Source: Planotetraspora silvatica
Lineage (GTDB): Bacteria; Actinomycetota; Actinomycetes; Streptosporangiales; Streptosporangiaceae
NCBI RefSeq assembly: GCF_016863315.1
Contig: NZ_BOOQ01000003.1
Location: 372,001 to 436,000 of the forward strand
Direction of reading: 5' to 3'
DNA: 64,000 nt
In this document: positions 42,608 to 52,385 of the stretch, in pieces
Position numbering within the stretch: the first letter of the stretch is position 1
Layout: every line of letters starts with the position of its first letter
Program-made: the position numbers and the translations under genes
The notes under the pieces: generated by a model
Told to the model about the DNA's origin: nothing
Database searches by the model: none
Seen by the model: only the letters and a program-made list of their open reading frames with translations

Positions 42608-42790
42608 TTGGTGCCCACAGATTCGCGGGTCGGCGCCAAATGGGACGACAGGCCCAGCTACTGCAGCCTCGTTGGCACCAGCGTCCTGCTGGTCATCGCC
42701 ATGCCTGAGGAACTGGATGTCGATGTCACCACGCAGGAAGTGATCTCAGGTTGGCGGGCAACCGCGAATCAAGGCCGACCCTGTGCGCCA
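42608..42790 (+). pseudogene. Possible STAS-domain scrap
   Basis: The frame reads TSVLLVIAMPEELDVDVTTQ then EVISGWRATA, similar to the N-terminal beta strand and loop of anti-sigma antagonists (VVALPEEIDVTNA). The rest does not continue as a STAS domain. Very tentative. Confidence 0.2.
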
Positions 42791-42851
42791 CGCCCAGGCT
42801 CGCAAGGCCACGAGCGGAGTTGCCGTTTGCGACGAATGGGTCCGGTCGATC

Positions 42852-43403
42852 TCAGGCGCGCATCGACGGATCGCCGGGAAGCCCGACCCGGTCCGGTACG
42901 GCCTGAGGCAGCGCGCGCAGCCAGGCGTCGAGGTCGTCGGGCCACCACCGGCCGGGCGCCAGGTGCCCGAGCATCTCTCCGACGACCGCCGCGGACGCCG
43001 GGGCGGGCACCACGCGGGTCGGCGCGGCTCCGGCGAGCACGCCCAGCCACCAGTGCCGTCGGGTGGCCGGCAGATCGTCGGGGTCGAGGACGACGTAGTA
43101 ATCCGGCAGGATGAGCCGGTCGCCGCGCAGCCCGGTGAGGGCCGCCTCTATCGCGACCTCCAGCCCGCCGGTGGGAGCGTTGCCGTCGAAGAAGTCCGCC
43201 CAGGCCGCGCCGACGTCGGCGAGGGGATCGGCGTCGTGCACCACGTAGGTCGCCCGCGCGCGGGTCACCGCCTCGGTCACCTCCGCGGCCGGACGCTCGT
43301 CACGAGTGATCGCTCGCACGTTGTGCAGGCCGTCGAGTGCGGAGACCACGTCCGCCGCTCGATCTCCCGCCACCACGACCACAGTGCTGCTCAGTCGCCG
43401 CAT
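42852..43403 (-). CDS. Actinobacterial protein of unknown function
   Basis: 183 residues, ATG 43403 (MRRLSSTVVVVAGDRAADVV). Rossmann-like start, then TYVVHDADPLADVGAAW, ADFFDGNAPTGGLEVAI, GDRLILPDYYVVLDPDDLP. No recognised domain. Divergent from the cupin-like gene. Its stop lies near the possible STAS scrap. Confidence 0.7.
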   Translation of the reverse strand: MRRLSSTVVVVAGDRAADVVSALDGLHNVRAITRDERPAAEVTEAVTRARATYVVHDADPLADVGAAWADFFDGNAPTGGLEVAIEAALTGLRGDRLILPDYYVVLDPDDLPATRRHWWLGVLAGAAPTRVVPAPASAAVVGEMLGHLAPGRWWPDDLDAWLRALPQAVPDRVGLPGDPSMRA

Positions 43404-43571
43404 GAATGGGAGTCTAAGACCCCATAACGGTTGATCTCGCCTGTGGACGGCCAGGTCCGCGACGGCCTGCCCCTGGGCGCTGGGCGCGAACGGGACAAGC
43501 GTAAATGTGGTGCGCGAGGTCAGGGCGCGTCGCCAGGATGAGGCACGTGCCGCCCGCGCGGAGCCCTGCCG

Positions 43572-43584
43572 TACGATCGGCGGC
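43572..43584 (+). promoter_or_regulatory. -10 box of a leaderless promoter
   Basis: TACGAT at 43572-43577 lies seven bases before the GTG at 43585, which has no Shine-Dalgarno. Confidence 0.4.
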
Positions 43585-44193
43585 GTGCTGGTCATGACGC
43601 TCGCCGCCTATCCCGACGGGCCCTCGGCCTCCGCGTCCGACGACGCGGACGCGTTGCGGGTCGCGGCCGAGGAGTTCGACGGACCCGAGCCGGTCATCGC
43701 CGTGGGCGACGACGGGCGGGTCCGGTTCCTGCGCAGGGACGTGACGGGTGCGTTCGTCGCGGTCCAGGAGCGGCCGGTCGTCGCCGAGGCCCTCGGTCTG
43801 CTTCCGCACCCCGAGGGCGGGTGGTTCCGCGAGACCTGGCGGACGTCCGCGAGCTTCGAGCCTCCCGGGTACGGCGGCGCACGCCAGAGCGCCACGGGCA
43901 TCTACTTCCTCCTCCACCCGGGAGAGGAGTCGGTGTGGCACGTGGTCCGCTCGGACGAGGTCTGGTTCTGGCACCGGGGCGGCCCGCTGACCCTCGTGCT
44001 CGGAGGCGCAGGCGACCGGCCGGGCGACGAGCGGACGGTCACGCTCGGTCCCGATGTCGAGCACGGCCAGGTGCCTCAGGCGCTCGTGCCCGCGGGGACT
44101 TGGCAGGCCGCTCGCCCGGCGGGCGCGGAGGGCGTGCTGGTGAGCTGCGTGGTGTCCCCCGGATTCGACTTCGCCGACTTCAGAGCGGTCTGA
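43585..44193 (+). CDS. Cupin DUF985-family protein
   Basis: 202 residues. The C-terminal 140 residues are a DUF985 cupin: LGLLPHPEGGWFRETWR, ATGIYFLLHPGEESVWHVVR, SDEVWFWHRGGPL, LVPAGTWQAARP. Cupin histidines (WHVV, FWHRG) suggest metal binding. The first about 60 residues are an extra segment. GTG 43585; ATG 43594 possible. Confidence 0.85.
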   Translation: MLVMTLAAYPDGPSASASDDADALRVAAEEFDGPEPVIAVGDDGRVRFLRRDVTGAFVAVQERPVVAEALGLLPHPEGGWFRETWRTSASFEPPGYGGARQSATGIYFLLHPGEESVWHVVRSDEVWFWHRGGPLTLVLGGAGDRPGDERTVTLGPDVEHGQVPQALVPAGTWQAARPAGAEGVLVSCVVSPGFDFADFRAV

Positions 44194-44201
44194 CGCCCGG
44201 T

Positions 44202-47200
44202 TCAGGCGGATTCGGGCTCGGGTTCCCTGTCTGGTTTCATCTCCGGCTGCGGCTCTTGTTCCGCATCGGTCGCGGCCTCGGCGATCGGCTGGAGCATCAT
44301 GCCGACGACCGCCGCCGCCGCTGCGCTTCCGAGACCGATGGACCAGGCCAGGGGGCCGAGCGGACGGCAGCCGAAGAACCTGCTGACACCGGGAACGGTG
44401 ACGATCGTCCACAGGACGGCGAGAGAGATCACGGCGGCCAGCAGGACCACCTTGTCCCTCCAGCCGCTGGTCAGGGTCTGCATCAGCTGCGCCGAGACGA
44501 GCGCCACCAGCCCGATCGTGTCCGCCCTTCCCCGTGTGCCGGTCACACGTCCCAGCATCCACGCGGCCGTCGCGGCCGTCGCCGTGACGGCGGCCCTCAG
44601 ATAGATGTCCCTGGTCAGTGAGGCTCCGAGCGACGCCTCCGGTCCTTCGGCCAGCAGCTTCTCCGGGTCGGTGGCCGCGGGCGGCCGGGCCGCCACCGCC
44701 ATGGCCGGCACCATGTCGGTGAGCAGGTTGACCAGCAGGAGCTGACGGGCGTTGAGCGCGCTTTTGCCGGCGAGGACGTCTGAGCCCACCGTGAAGACGA
44801 TCTCCCCGATGTTCCCGCCCAGCAGGATGCTCAACGCGTCCCTCACCGAGGCCCACATCGCGCGGCCCTCGACGATCGCGTCGACGATCGTCTCGATGCG
44901 GTCGTCGGTGACCACGAGGTCGGCGGCGCCGCGGGCGGCGGGAGTGGCGCGCGTCCCCAGCGCGATGCCCACGTCGGCCATGCGGATGGCGGGGGCGTCG
45001 TTGGCGCCGTCGCCGGTGACGGCGACGACCTCTCCGGCCCGGCGCAGGCAGGTGACGATCCGCGCCTTGTGGGCCGGGGTCGCCCGGGCGAACACCGCCA
45101 CCTCGGGGAGCGCCTTCGTCAGCGTGTCGTCGTCCATCTCGTCGAGTTCGGGGCCGGCCATCACGCGCCCACCGTTGACCGCGCCGAGCTCGGCGGCGAT
45201 GGCCTCCGCGGTGCTGGGATGGTCTCCGGTCACCATGACGATCCGTACGCCGGCGCGTCTGAGCCGGCGGACGCTCTCCGCGGCGGTCGGCCGCACCGGA
45301 TCGGCGAGACCGAGGAAGCCCAGGAAGCAGAGGTCGTCGATGCGTGACTCGTCGAGGTCACTGCGGTCGGAGGCGGGCCGCTGGGCGACGGCGAGGACGC
45401 GGTACCCCTGGTGCGCGAGCCTGTCGACCTCGCGTTCCAGCTCCCGCTGCGCGGCCTCGTCACACGGCACCTGTCGTGTCCCGTCGAGCATCGTGGTGCA
45501 GTGGGTGAGCACGATCTCAGGTGCTCCCTTGACGCTGAGCAGGTGTCCCGATTCCGTGAGACCGAGCACGGCGTGGTAGCCGCGTCCAGGCTCGAAGGGC
45601 AGCTCGTCGACGCGCTTCCACGTGTTCAGCCCCTCTTCCGGGGTCACACCCATCCGCTCGGCGCCGTCCACGACCGCTCGGTCGGTGGGGTGGGCGATGA
45701 CCCGGCCGCCACCTGACTTGGGACTGGCGCGCACCGCGGCGGCGACGATCCGCTTCAGTGCCGGATTCGGAGCGTCGGCAGGGCCGCCCTCCCGGCCGTC
45801 GGACACGTGGCGCAGGCTGATGTGCCCCTCCGTCAACGTCCCGGTCTTGTCGAAGCACAACACGTTCACCCGGCCGAGCGCCTCGATCGTGGACGGATTG
45901 CGCACCAGCGCGGCCCGCTTCGACAGTCGCCGGGCCGCGGCGAGCTCCGCGACGGTGGCCACGAAGGGGAGACCTTCGGGCACCGCCGCCACGGTGAGGC
46001 TCACCGCCGGCGTGAGTGCGGAGGCCAGGGGACGTCCCCGGAACAGGTCGATGACCAGCAGCAGGAACCCGGACGCGATCGACACGGGGAGGATTCGGCG
46101 GCTCAGTTCGCGCAGCCGCAGTTCGACGCCGGTCGCCGGGCTGGGTGCGCCCGCGAGCATCGCGCTGCGCCCCGACTCCGTCATCTCGCCCGTGGCGACG
46201 ATCACGGCACTGCCGCTGCCCGCCGCGATCGTCGTGCCCTGGTACACCATCGAGTTCCGGTCGGCGACCGCGGTGGCGACCGTGGGCGCCGCCGTCTTGG
46301 TGACCAGCTGCGACTCGCCGGTGAGGGTCGACTCGTCGACCTCGAGGCCGACCGCCTTGATCACGCGCCCGTCGGCCGGTACGGCGTCGCCGGCGCGCAA
46401 CTCGATCACGTCGCCGGGGGCCAGGTCCTCCATGGCCGCCTCCACCGTCCCCTCGGGGCGGCGGAGCCGTACACGAATGGCGGTGGCCTCGGTGAGCCGG
46501 TTCAGTGCGCGGTCGGCCCTGGACCGCTGGACGCCCCCGAGGAGGGCGTTGATCATCATGACGCTGCCGATCAGCATGGCGTCGAGGACCGATCCGATCA
46601 GGGCGGAGATGCCCGCCCCCGCCGCCAGGGCAGGGGTCAGCGGGTTCGCCAGCTCCTCGAACGTCGTGCGCACCAGTGACGGCGGACCCTCGGGCTCCCC
46701 GCCGTCTCCCGTGGCGACCCGGCGCTGTACGGCTTCCGCCTCGGCGATCCCGTGCGTGGACGAACGCAGCCGTGACAGGACGTCTCGCGCGGACATGGCG
46801 TGCCAGGGAGTGCTGTCGGCGCGCAGCGGGGCGGGGACGCGGCCGGCGCTCTGCCCTGACCACTCACCGAGGGCGAAGGCCACGGCCGATACGCCGGCGC
46901 TCACGAACTGCGCCCGGTTCAGCGCCGTAGGCTCGGGGCCCGCGATGGAGAGCAGACTGCCGACCACGCCCGCCGCCGCGCCGAGGCGCACGCCGTTCCT
47001 GCTCACGTTCACCGCTCGGGGCAGGCAGCTCAGCAGCAGATGGACGCCCGCGGTGTCGCCCACCACGTCCGCGTCCCACGGCACGGGGCCCGAGGCGTCC
47101 ATGACGCCGAGGCCGATGTCGGCCTGGGCCAGCGCCCGGCGGGCGCCGCGCGACACCACGACGACGCAGTGGCCCTCGCTCTGCAGTTCGTAGACGGTCT

Positions 47201-48608
47201 CCGCGAGCTCGGCGCCGCCGGGGACCAGCCGTTCGATGCCGAGCCGCTGAGCGAGACCCTCGTCTCCACCCGCGAGCATCACGGTCGTCGCGGCGGCCTT
47301 GGCGGCGGCGACGACGGCCTCCGCCATCGGGTCGGCCTGCTGGGTCAGCCCCGCGACCGCTATCAGACGGCCATCCCTGGTCACGCCGACGGGCCGCAGT
47401 CCCCGCTCCCGCCACGCGTGAGCTTCGGCCGGGAGGTGCGCGTCCAGGTCCTTCAGTGGTTTCACCACCACGCCGTCGCCGGACCTGGTGCGGGTCGGGT
47501 CGGTGAAGTCGATCAGGGCGTACAGCCGCGCGTACAGGTCGCCGGTGTCCGTGCCGTTGCCGACGGGCACGAGCCGGTCGATCGTCCACGAACCGGTGGT
47601 CAGATGGTCGGCGTCCAGGATGACCGTGTCGACGCGGTCCATGTGGCGCAGGGAGGGGGCGTCCAGGACGACCATGTCACGCCGTCCGAGAGCGCGGCCG
47701 ATCGCGCCGGAGAAGGTGTCACGGGTGAGGCCTGCGATCTCGGGGGTGGCCGATATCAGGACGGACAGCGCCCGATCGCCGCTGCCCGTGAGCAGCCGGG
47801 TGACCGTGTACGCGCCGGCGGTCGCCGGGCTGGCGAGGTCGGCGTAACGCTCGACCGGGCCATGCGGCAGTGGGCAGGGCCGCTCCCGGTGGGGGGTCCT
47901 GATGTGCCGGTAGGCCCCGGGCTCCCGGACGAGCCTCTCTTCGAGCTGCTCCCACGCGCGCCGGCCGGCAAGGGACTCCACATAGTGGCCGGCGGACACC
48001 ATCGACTGGACGAGCAGTCCGAGCGGCCGCAACGACATCGTCTGCGTGATCAGCGTCGCCGTGGTGAACATCGCGGTCGTGGCACGGCGGCCCAGGCGAC
48101 GCTCCAGCTGCTCGCGCAGGATCGGGGTGGAGTTCGCCAGGTGCAGCACCGAAGGGACGAGGAGGGACAGCTGCGGCAGCCGGGCGACCCTGCCCGCGAG
48201 CACCATCCCGATTCCGCCGACGCCGGCGGCCAGGCGGATCGTGGAGCGGAGGTGCTCCTCGCCCAGCCGGGTCGGCGCGTGGGGTGAGCGGGCCTCCTGG
48301 TCGTCGAGCTCCGCCGCGATCGTGAGCAGCTCGTCCTCGTCGACCTTCTTCGAGTCGCATCCCACGAAGACGCACCCGAGCCGCCCGTTCACCTCCGCCC
48401 TCTCCACGTGGGGGAGCGCACACAGCCGCCTCTCCAGGCGCCTGGCCGCGCGTTCGGTGCCGTGGGCGCCGATGCCGTGCAGGTCGATCCGCAGGCCGCC
48501 GGGACAGGGCCGGATCTGGCGAGGGGGCGGCAGGACGTCCTTGAGGGGGTCGGGCAACACGCCACGCAGCAGTGCGGCCGACGTCGTGAGCACGCGGGTC
48601 AGCAACAT
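44202..48608 (-). CDS. Cation P-type ATPase with degenerate N-terminal duplicate
   Basis: 1468 residues, resembling mycobacterial CtpI. The C-terminal half is a complete P-type ATPase: TGES at 763-766, VPEGLP near 876-881, DKTGT at 920-924, later MVTGDHPST and GDGANDAPA, with about six C-terminal membrane spans. Residues about 260-545 repeat the P-domain in damaged form: DTVILDADHLTTG (DKTGT replaced by DADHL at 332-336), MLAGGDEGLAQRLGIE (for TGD), SRGARRALAQADIGLG (for GDGxND). The N-terminal 100 residues resemble a metal-binding-like fold. Substrate ion unknown. Single gene, no accessory subunit nearby. Confidence 0.9.
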   Translation of the reverse strand: MLLTRVLTTSAALLRGVLPDPLKDVLPPPRQIRPCPGGLRIDLHGIGAHGTERAARRLERRLCALPHVERAEVNGRLGCVFVGCDSKKVDEDELLTIAAELDDQEARSPHAPTRLGEEHLRSTIRLAAGVGGIGMVLAGRVARLPQLSLLVPSVLHLANSTPILREQLERRLGRRATTAMFTTATLITQTMSLRPLGLLVQSMVSAGHYVESLAGRRAWEQLEERLVREPGAYRHIRTPHRERPCPLPHGPVERYADLASPATAGAYTVTRLLTGSGDRALSVLISATPEIAGLTRDTFSGAIGRALGRRDMVVLDAPSLRHMDRVDTVILDADHLTTGSWTIDRLVPVGNGTDTGDLYARLYALIDFTDPTRTRSGDGVVVKPLKDLDAHLPAEAHAWRERGLRPVGVTRDGRLIAVAGLTQQADPMAEAVVAAAKAAATTVMLAGGDEGLAQRLGIERLVPGGAELAETVYELQSEGHCVVVVSRGARRALAQADIGLGVMDASGPVPWDADVVGDTAGVHLLLSCLPRAVNVSRNGVRLGAAAGVVGSLLSIAGPEPTALNRAQFVSAGVSAVAFALGEWSGQSAGRVPAPLRADSTPWHAMSARDVLSRLRSSTHGIAEAEAVQRRVATGDGGEPEGPPSLVRTTFEELANPLTPALAAGAGISALIGSVLDAMLIGSVMMINALLGGVQRSRADRALNRLTEATAIRVRLRRPEGTVEAAMEDLAPGDVIELRAGDAVPADGRVIKAVGLEVDESTLTGESQLVTKTAAPTVATAVADRNSMVYQGTTIAAGSGSAVIVATGEMTESGRSAMLAGAPSPATGVELRLRELSRRILPVSIASGFLLLVIDLFRGRPLASALTPAVSLTVAAVPEGLPFVATVAELAAARRLSKRAALVRNPSTIEALGRVNVLCFDKTGTLTEGHISLRHVSDGREGGPADAPNPALKRIVAAAVRASPKSGGGRVIAHPTDRAVVDGAERMGVTPEEGLNTWKRVDELPFEPGRGYHAVLGLTESGHLLSVKGAPEIVLTHCTTMLDGTRQVPCDEAAQRELEREVDRLAHQGYRVLAVAQRPASDRSDLDESRIDDLCFLGFLGLADPVRPTAAESVRRLRRAGVRIVMVTGDHPSTAEAIAAELGAVNGGRVMAGPELDEMDDDTLTKALPEVAVFARATPAHKARIVTCLRRAGEVVAVTGDGANDAPAIRMADVGIALGTRATPAARGAADLVVTDDRIETIVDAIVEGRAMWASVRDALSILLGGNIGEIVFTVGSDVLAGKSALNARQLLLVNLLTDMVPAMAVAARPPAATDPEKLLAEGPEASLGASLTRDIYLRAAVTATAATAAWMLGRVTGTRGRADTIGLVALVSAQLMQTLTSGWRDKVVLLAAVISLAVLWTIVTVPGVSRFFGCRPLGPLAWSIGLGSAAAAAVVGMMLQPIAEAATDAEQEPQPEMKPDREPEPESA

Positions 48609-48669
48609 CCGCCCGCCCGCATGTCAGTCATGACCCCTCCTGGCGCGAACCGGGGGGTCCGAAATGAAA

Positions 48670-48688
48670 TCCGCCCGAACAGGGCGGA
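48670..48688 (-). terminator. Terminator after the STAS gene
   Basis: 7-bp stem TCCGCCC/GGGCGGA, five-base loop, followed on the minus strand by TTTCATTTC. Confidence 0.65.
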
Positions 48689-48818
48689 CTTGTGTGACGT
48701 GTGTGTTCAGGCAGGCGGCCGTGAGGCCGTCCCTCCTACCTTTCCTCCATCGGCCGCGGTGGAAACTCGCACCGGTCCAGAAAACGGGCAGACGGGCGAG
48801 TCCTGGGCGGAGGATCGC

Positions 48819-49154
48819 CTAGGTGATCGCGAAGGTGGGCCAGTCGAGCAGTTCGAGGACGCGCTCCAGCCCCGGCTGGACGTTGCGCAGCCGTACCGGA
48901 TGGTCGACCGGGTCGTCGGACAGCAGGGTGAGGGTGCGCAGGCCGTAGAGGTCGATGAACTCCAGGTCGCCGACGTCGCAGGTCGGGGCCTGCTTTCCGC
49001 CGTACAGGAGCAGCAGGGCCTTGATCGCGGCGTCGCTGTTCGTCACGTCGATCTGGCCGCTGAGCCGGATGTGGCCGCGGCCCGAGCACCGGATGCTGAG
49101 CTGCGCGTCGGTGTAGAGGACGTCCGGCGACAGGCGTCCATCGACCTTCGTCAT
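48819..49154 (-). CDS. STAS-domain protein
   Basis: 111 residues with one STAS domain: SIRCSGRGHIRLSGQIDVTN, CDVGDLEFIDLYGLRTL. In anti-sigma antagonists the phosphorylated Ser follows D-x-S; here the segment is EFIDLYGL, with Leu-Tyr in place of Ser, so phosphorylation by a kinase is doubtful. ATG 49154. Downstream of the methyltransferase gene by about 106 bp. Confidence 0.83.
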   Translation of the reverse strand: MTKVDGRLSPDVLYTDAQLSIRCSGRGHIRLSGQIDVTNSDAAIKALLLLYGGKQAPTCDVGDLEFIDLYGLRTLTLLSDDPVDHPVRLRNVQPGLERVLELLDWPTFAIT

Positions 49155-49260
49155 CGGGAAGCGCCGCCTTCCTCTGGTGGGGCGGGACCATTTCGAGCAT
49201 CATCGCCCGTGACGACGCCTGTCAACCGATGCGCGCAACGATCTCCCTTGCGGGGGTGCG

Positions 49261-50118
49261 TCACGCCTTGCGGGCGACCCCTCCCACGAAGGTGTGGTAG
49301 GTGATGCCCTGTTCGGGAATGACGTCCGGTTCCGGCTGCCATTCCGCGAGCGGCACGAGCCCCGGGTAAAGGAGCTCCAGGTCGCCGAAATAGGACACGA
49401 TCTCGTCGTGGGTGCGCCACCGCCCGGTGCCGAGGTTCTCGTTGAACAACCTCTCGGCCGAGGCGGCCTGGGCGGACACCTCGGGATGTGCGGCGCCCGG
49501 ATTGTGGAAGTGCGAGATGGCGAGGTAGCTGCCCGGGGCCAGCACGTCACGGTAGCGCCCGGCCGTCCCCTCCGGGTCCTCGTCGTCGTTCAGGTGATGC
49601 AGGATCGCGAAGAGCAGCAGGCCCACCGGCCGGCTGAAGTCGATGAGCCTGGTGACCTCCGGGTGGCCCAGGATCGACTCCGGGTCGCGGATGTCGGCTT
49701 CGATGACCGTGGTGCGATCGTCCTTGGCCAGGATCGCCCGGCCGTGGGCCAGCACGATCGGGTCGATGTCGACGTAGACCGTGCGCGCGTCGGGGGCGAA
49801 CTCCTGGGCGATCTCGTGCACGTTGCCCTGGGTCGGCAGGCCCGAGCCGATGTCGAGGAACTGCCGGACGCCGGTGTCCCGCGCGAGATGGCGGACCACG
49901 CGCTTCAGGAAGTCACGGTTGGCCCGGGCGGCGGCCGGCGCGTCGGGGGCGATCCGCAATGCCATCTCGGCCACCTGGCGGTCGACGGCGAAGTTGTCCT
50001 TGCCTCCGAGCATGACGTCGTAGACCCGCGAGATGCTCGGTTTCGTCGTGTCCACAGGGGATCGCGCGTTGTCGCTCGGAGTAGCGGTGGACGTCACATC
50101 GTGATCTCTGTCCGGCAC
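49261..50118 (-). CDS. SAM-dependent methyltransferase (PF04672 type)
   Basis: 285 residues. SRVYDVMLGGKDNFAVDRQV is the signature of this actinobacterial family; SAM-binding QFLDIGSGLPTQGNVHEIAQ; VYVDIDPIVLAHGRAIL; HHLNDDEDPEG. Function unknown although the genes are abundant in actinomycetes. GTG start at 50118, alternative GTG at 50097. Confidence 0.9.
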   Translation of the reverse strand: MPDRDHDVTSTATPSDNARSPVDTTKPSISRVYDVMLGGKDNFAVDRQVAEMALRIAPDAPAAARANRDFLKRVVRHLARDTGVRQFLDIGSGLPTQGNVHEIAQEFAPDARTVYVDIDPIVLAHGRAILAKDDRTTVIEADIRDPESILGHPEVTRLIDFSRPVGLLLFAILHHLNDDEDPEGTAGRYRDVLAPGSYLAISHFHNPGAAHPEVSAQAASAERLFNENLGTGRWRTHDEIVSYFGDLELLYPGLVPLAEWQPEPDVIPEQGITYHTFVGGVARKA

Positions 50119-50218
50119 GGGCCCATCCCTGATCGCTTCGCGGCGCGCTGGTCGAGATCACGATAATTGTGATCTTGTCCGCTGGGAACCGTTTTACAGT
50201 TAGAAGGGCGCTCCTGCG

Positions 50219-50722
50219 CTAAATGGATACGCCGACGCCGCCGCGGGTCTGCGATCCGTACCGCTCCAGCTCCTTCGGGATGTCGAGCGGCCTGATGTGG
50301 GAGCGGCCGGCGAGGGTCTCCTCGTCGAGCAGGGCGGCGGGGACGAGCCAGGACACCTCGAACTCGATCCCGTCGGGGTCCTTGGCGTACAGGGCCTTGG
50401 TGGTGGAGTGGTCGGAGGCCCCGGCCAGCGAGCCTATCTCCGCGAGCTTCACCGAGACGCGCTCGAGTTCGGCGAGCGTGTCCACCTCCCACGCGAGGTG
50501 GTAGAGCCCCACCGTGGAACGTCCCGCCGCGGACGGCCCCGCCTGCGCGCCGATCTGGAAGAGGCCGAGGTCGTGATCGTTCGTCGATCCGGAGGCCTGC
50601 AGGAACGCCGCTCCCGGGAACGAGTTGACCACGCGGAAGCCGAGCGCCTCCTGGTAGAAGGCGACACTGCGCGACACGTCGCGGACGTACAACACCGCGT
50701 GGTTGAGACGTTGGATCGGCAT
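50219..50722 (-). CDS. VOC-family dioxygenase-like protein
   Basis: 167 residues. IQRLNHAVLYVRDVSRSVAF, YQEALGFRVVNSFPG, VGLYHLAWEVDTLAEL, YAKDPDGIEFEVSW. Metal ligands His (LNHAVLY), His (YHLAWEV) and Glu (IEFEVSW) are in place, as in extradiol dioxygenases and glyoxalases. GAGGAGG before ATG 50722. Confidence 0.88.
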   Translation of the reverse strand: MPIQRLNHAVLYVRDVSRSVAFYQEALGFRVVNSFPGAAFLQASGSTNDHDLGLFQIGAQAGPSAAGRSTVGLYHLAWEVDTLAELERVSVKLAEIGSLAGASDHSTTKALYAKDPDGIEFEVSWLVPAALLDEETLAGRSHIRPLDIPKELERYGSQTRGGVGVSI

Positions 50723-50840
50723 GACCCCTCCTCGCACTTGAACTCTCAACTAATTCTACCGCGAGCGGCGTTCCCGGAAACTGTCGGGGCCAGGCCGTAC
50801 GGTGACCTCCGGACGGGAGCCGACAGAGGGGGAACTCATC

Positions 50841-51053
50841 ATGGCCGCCGACAGAGTCTCGCGAGAGCGCGAAGCCAACCTGGTCCTGTTCCGGGCCGTG
50901 CACGACGTGGCTCGCCGCCATGCCGGCGAGCCGTTCCACCAGGTGGTGTCCGCGCTCGCGAGCACCCTGCCGGGCACGCCCCGCCTCGATGAGGCCGAGC
51001 TGCGCCGGATCGCGGAGGAGATCAGCGTCGGCCGCGACCCCTCGGGCCTGTGA
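50841..51053 (+). CDS. Small conserved protein (70 aa)
   Basis: 70 residues: MAADRVSREREANLVLFRAV, HDVARRHAGEPFHQVVSALA, ELRRIAEEISVGRDPSGL. Helical and charged, no signal peptide. GGGGGAA eight bases before the ATG. Unknown function; resembles small actinobacterial proteins of unknown role. Confidence 0.65.
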   Translation: MAADRVSREREANLVLFRAVHDVARRHAGEPFHQVVSALASTLPGTPRLDEAELRRIAEEISVGRDPSGL

Positions 51054-51078
51054 GACCGCACGGGCATCCCGGGGGTGT

Positions 51079-52344
51079 TCAGGTCTGCAGCAGGGCGGCC
51101 GGGTCGGCGATGACGCGCTGGATGACCTGACCGGCCGCGCCCAGCGCGGCGGCCTCCGTGCCTAGCCGTGACACCACGACGGGTGGCACCGCGTCGCGCA
51201 TCTGGCCGAGGCGGGAGGTCAGCGTGGCGGCCACCGCCTCGCCGATCCAGGGGAAGAGGGGGCCGTAGATCCCGCCGAGCACGATGGTGTCGGGGTCGAC
51301 CAGGTTGATCGCGGAGGACAGGGCGACCCCGAGCGCCCACCCGGCCCGCTCGCAGGCCGCCAGGGCGGCCGCGTCCCCGGCCTCCAGCCGCGAGACGATC
51401 CACGAGATGTCCCCGGCCGTGGTGCCGCCAGGCGTCGTCTGCGTGCCGTTTCCGGAGGCGCCGCCTCCTTGTGCGCCCGTCCGATGGGCGCCGTTCCCGT
51501 GCGGGCCCGCCCCCGGCGGGAGGCCGGTCGCGGCCGCGAGGGCGTCCTGGCTCGCGTACTGCTCGAGGCAGCCCTTGCCGCCGCATCGGCAGGCGGGGCC
51601 GTCGGGGGAGACGACCACGTGGCCCAACTCGCCCGCGAAGCCGTGCGATCCCTGGAACAGGCGGCCGCGGACGACGAGACCGGCGCCGATGCCGATCTCC
51701 CCCGAGACGTGCAGGAAGTCGGACAGGCCCGACCCGAACCACAGCTCGCCCAGCGCCGCCAGGTTCGCCTCGTTCTCGACCTGGACGGGGAAGGGCAGTT
51801 CGAGCAGCGCCGCCACGGGCACGTCCCGCCAGCCGAGGTTGGGGGCGTTGTGCACGGTCCCGGTCCGCTGGTCCACCGGGCCGGGGACGGCGAGGACTCC
51901 GCCCACCACTCGCAACCCCATGTCCACAGCGTCATCCACAGCCTTGAGCGCCAGATCCCTGAGGAGTGCGACGACATCCCCAGGCTGTGCGAATCGGTTG
52001 TCCACAGCCTGTGTACGGCGGAGCCGTACGGTGCGGGACAGGTCGACGACGCGTACCGCGAGATAGTCGACGTTGATCTCCAGTCCGACCGAGGCCACGT
52101 GCTCGCCGCTGACGCGGACCACCACGCCGGGCCGGCCGCGCTCGCCGTCACGCACGGCGCCGGTCTCGACCACCAGTCCGGCCTCGATCAGGTCGGCCAC
52201 CAGCTTGGACACCGTCGTCTTGGTCAGTCCGGTGATCTCGGCCAATGCGGCGCGCGTCAGCGAACCCCTGGCGTTCACCTCTCCGAGGACGAGTGCCAGG
52301 TTCCGCGCGCGCATCGCGTCATGCCGTACGGCCTGTGCCATCAC
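51079..52344 (-). CDS. ROK-family repressor (XylR-like)
   Basis: 421 residues. N-terminal winged [23 protein letters not shown] followed by [16 protein letters not shown] domain: [40 protein letters not shown], zinc site [19 protein letters not shown] (H242, C252, C254, C259). Residues 277-311 are a Gly/Thr/Asn-rich insertion. Divergent from xylA over a clear operator, so the repressor of xylose use. Confidence 0.92.
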   Translation of the reverse strand: MMAQAVRHDAMRARNLALVLGEVNARGSLTRAALAEITGLTKTTVSKLVADLIEAGLVVETGAVRDGERGRPGVVVRVSGEHVASVGLEINVDYLAVRVVDLSRTVRLRRTQAVDNRFAQPGDVVALLRDLALKAVDDAVDMGLRVVGGVLAVPGPVDQRTGTVHNAPNLGWRDVPVAALLELPFPVQVENEANLAALGELWFGSGLSDFLHVSGEIGIGAGLVVRGRLFQGSHGFAGELGHVVVSPDGPACRCGGKGCLEQYASQDALAAATGLPPGAGPHGNGAHRTGAQGGGASGNGTQTTPGGTTAGDISWIVSRLEAGDAAALAACERAGWALGVALSSAINLVDPDTIVLGGIYGPLFPWIGEAVAATLTSRLGQMRDAVPPVVVSRLGTEAAALGAAGQVIQRVIADPAALLQT

Positions 52345-52385
52345 ACCCTCCGGGGCCGGGAATTGAAATCGTAGACATGACCCAC

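Noticed and set aside
48609-48660. Riboswitch-like leader of the P-type ATPase
   Set aside because: The only hairpin nearby is explained as the terminator of the upstream STAS gene; no metal-sensing RNA motif recognised.
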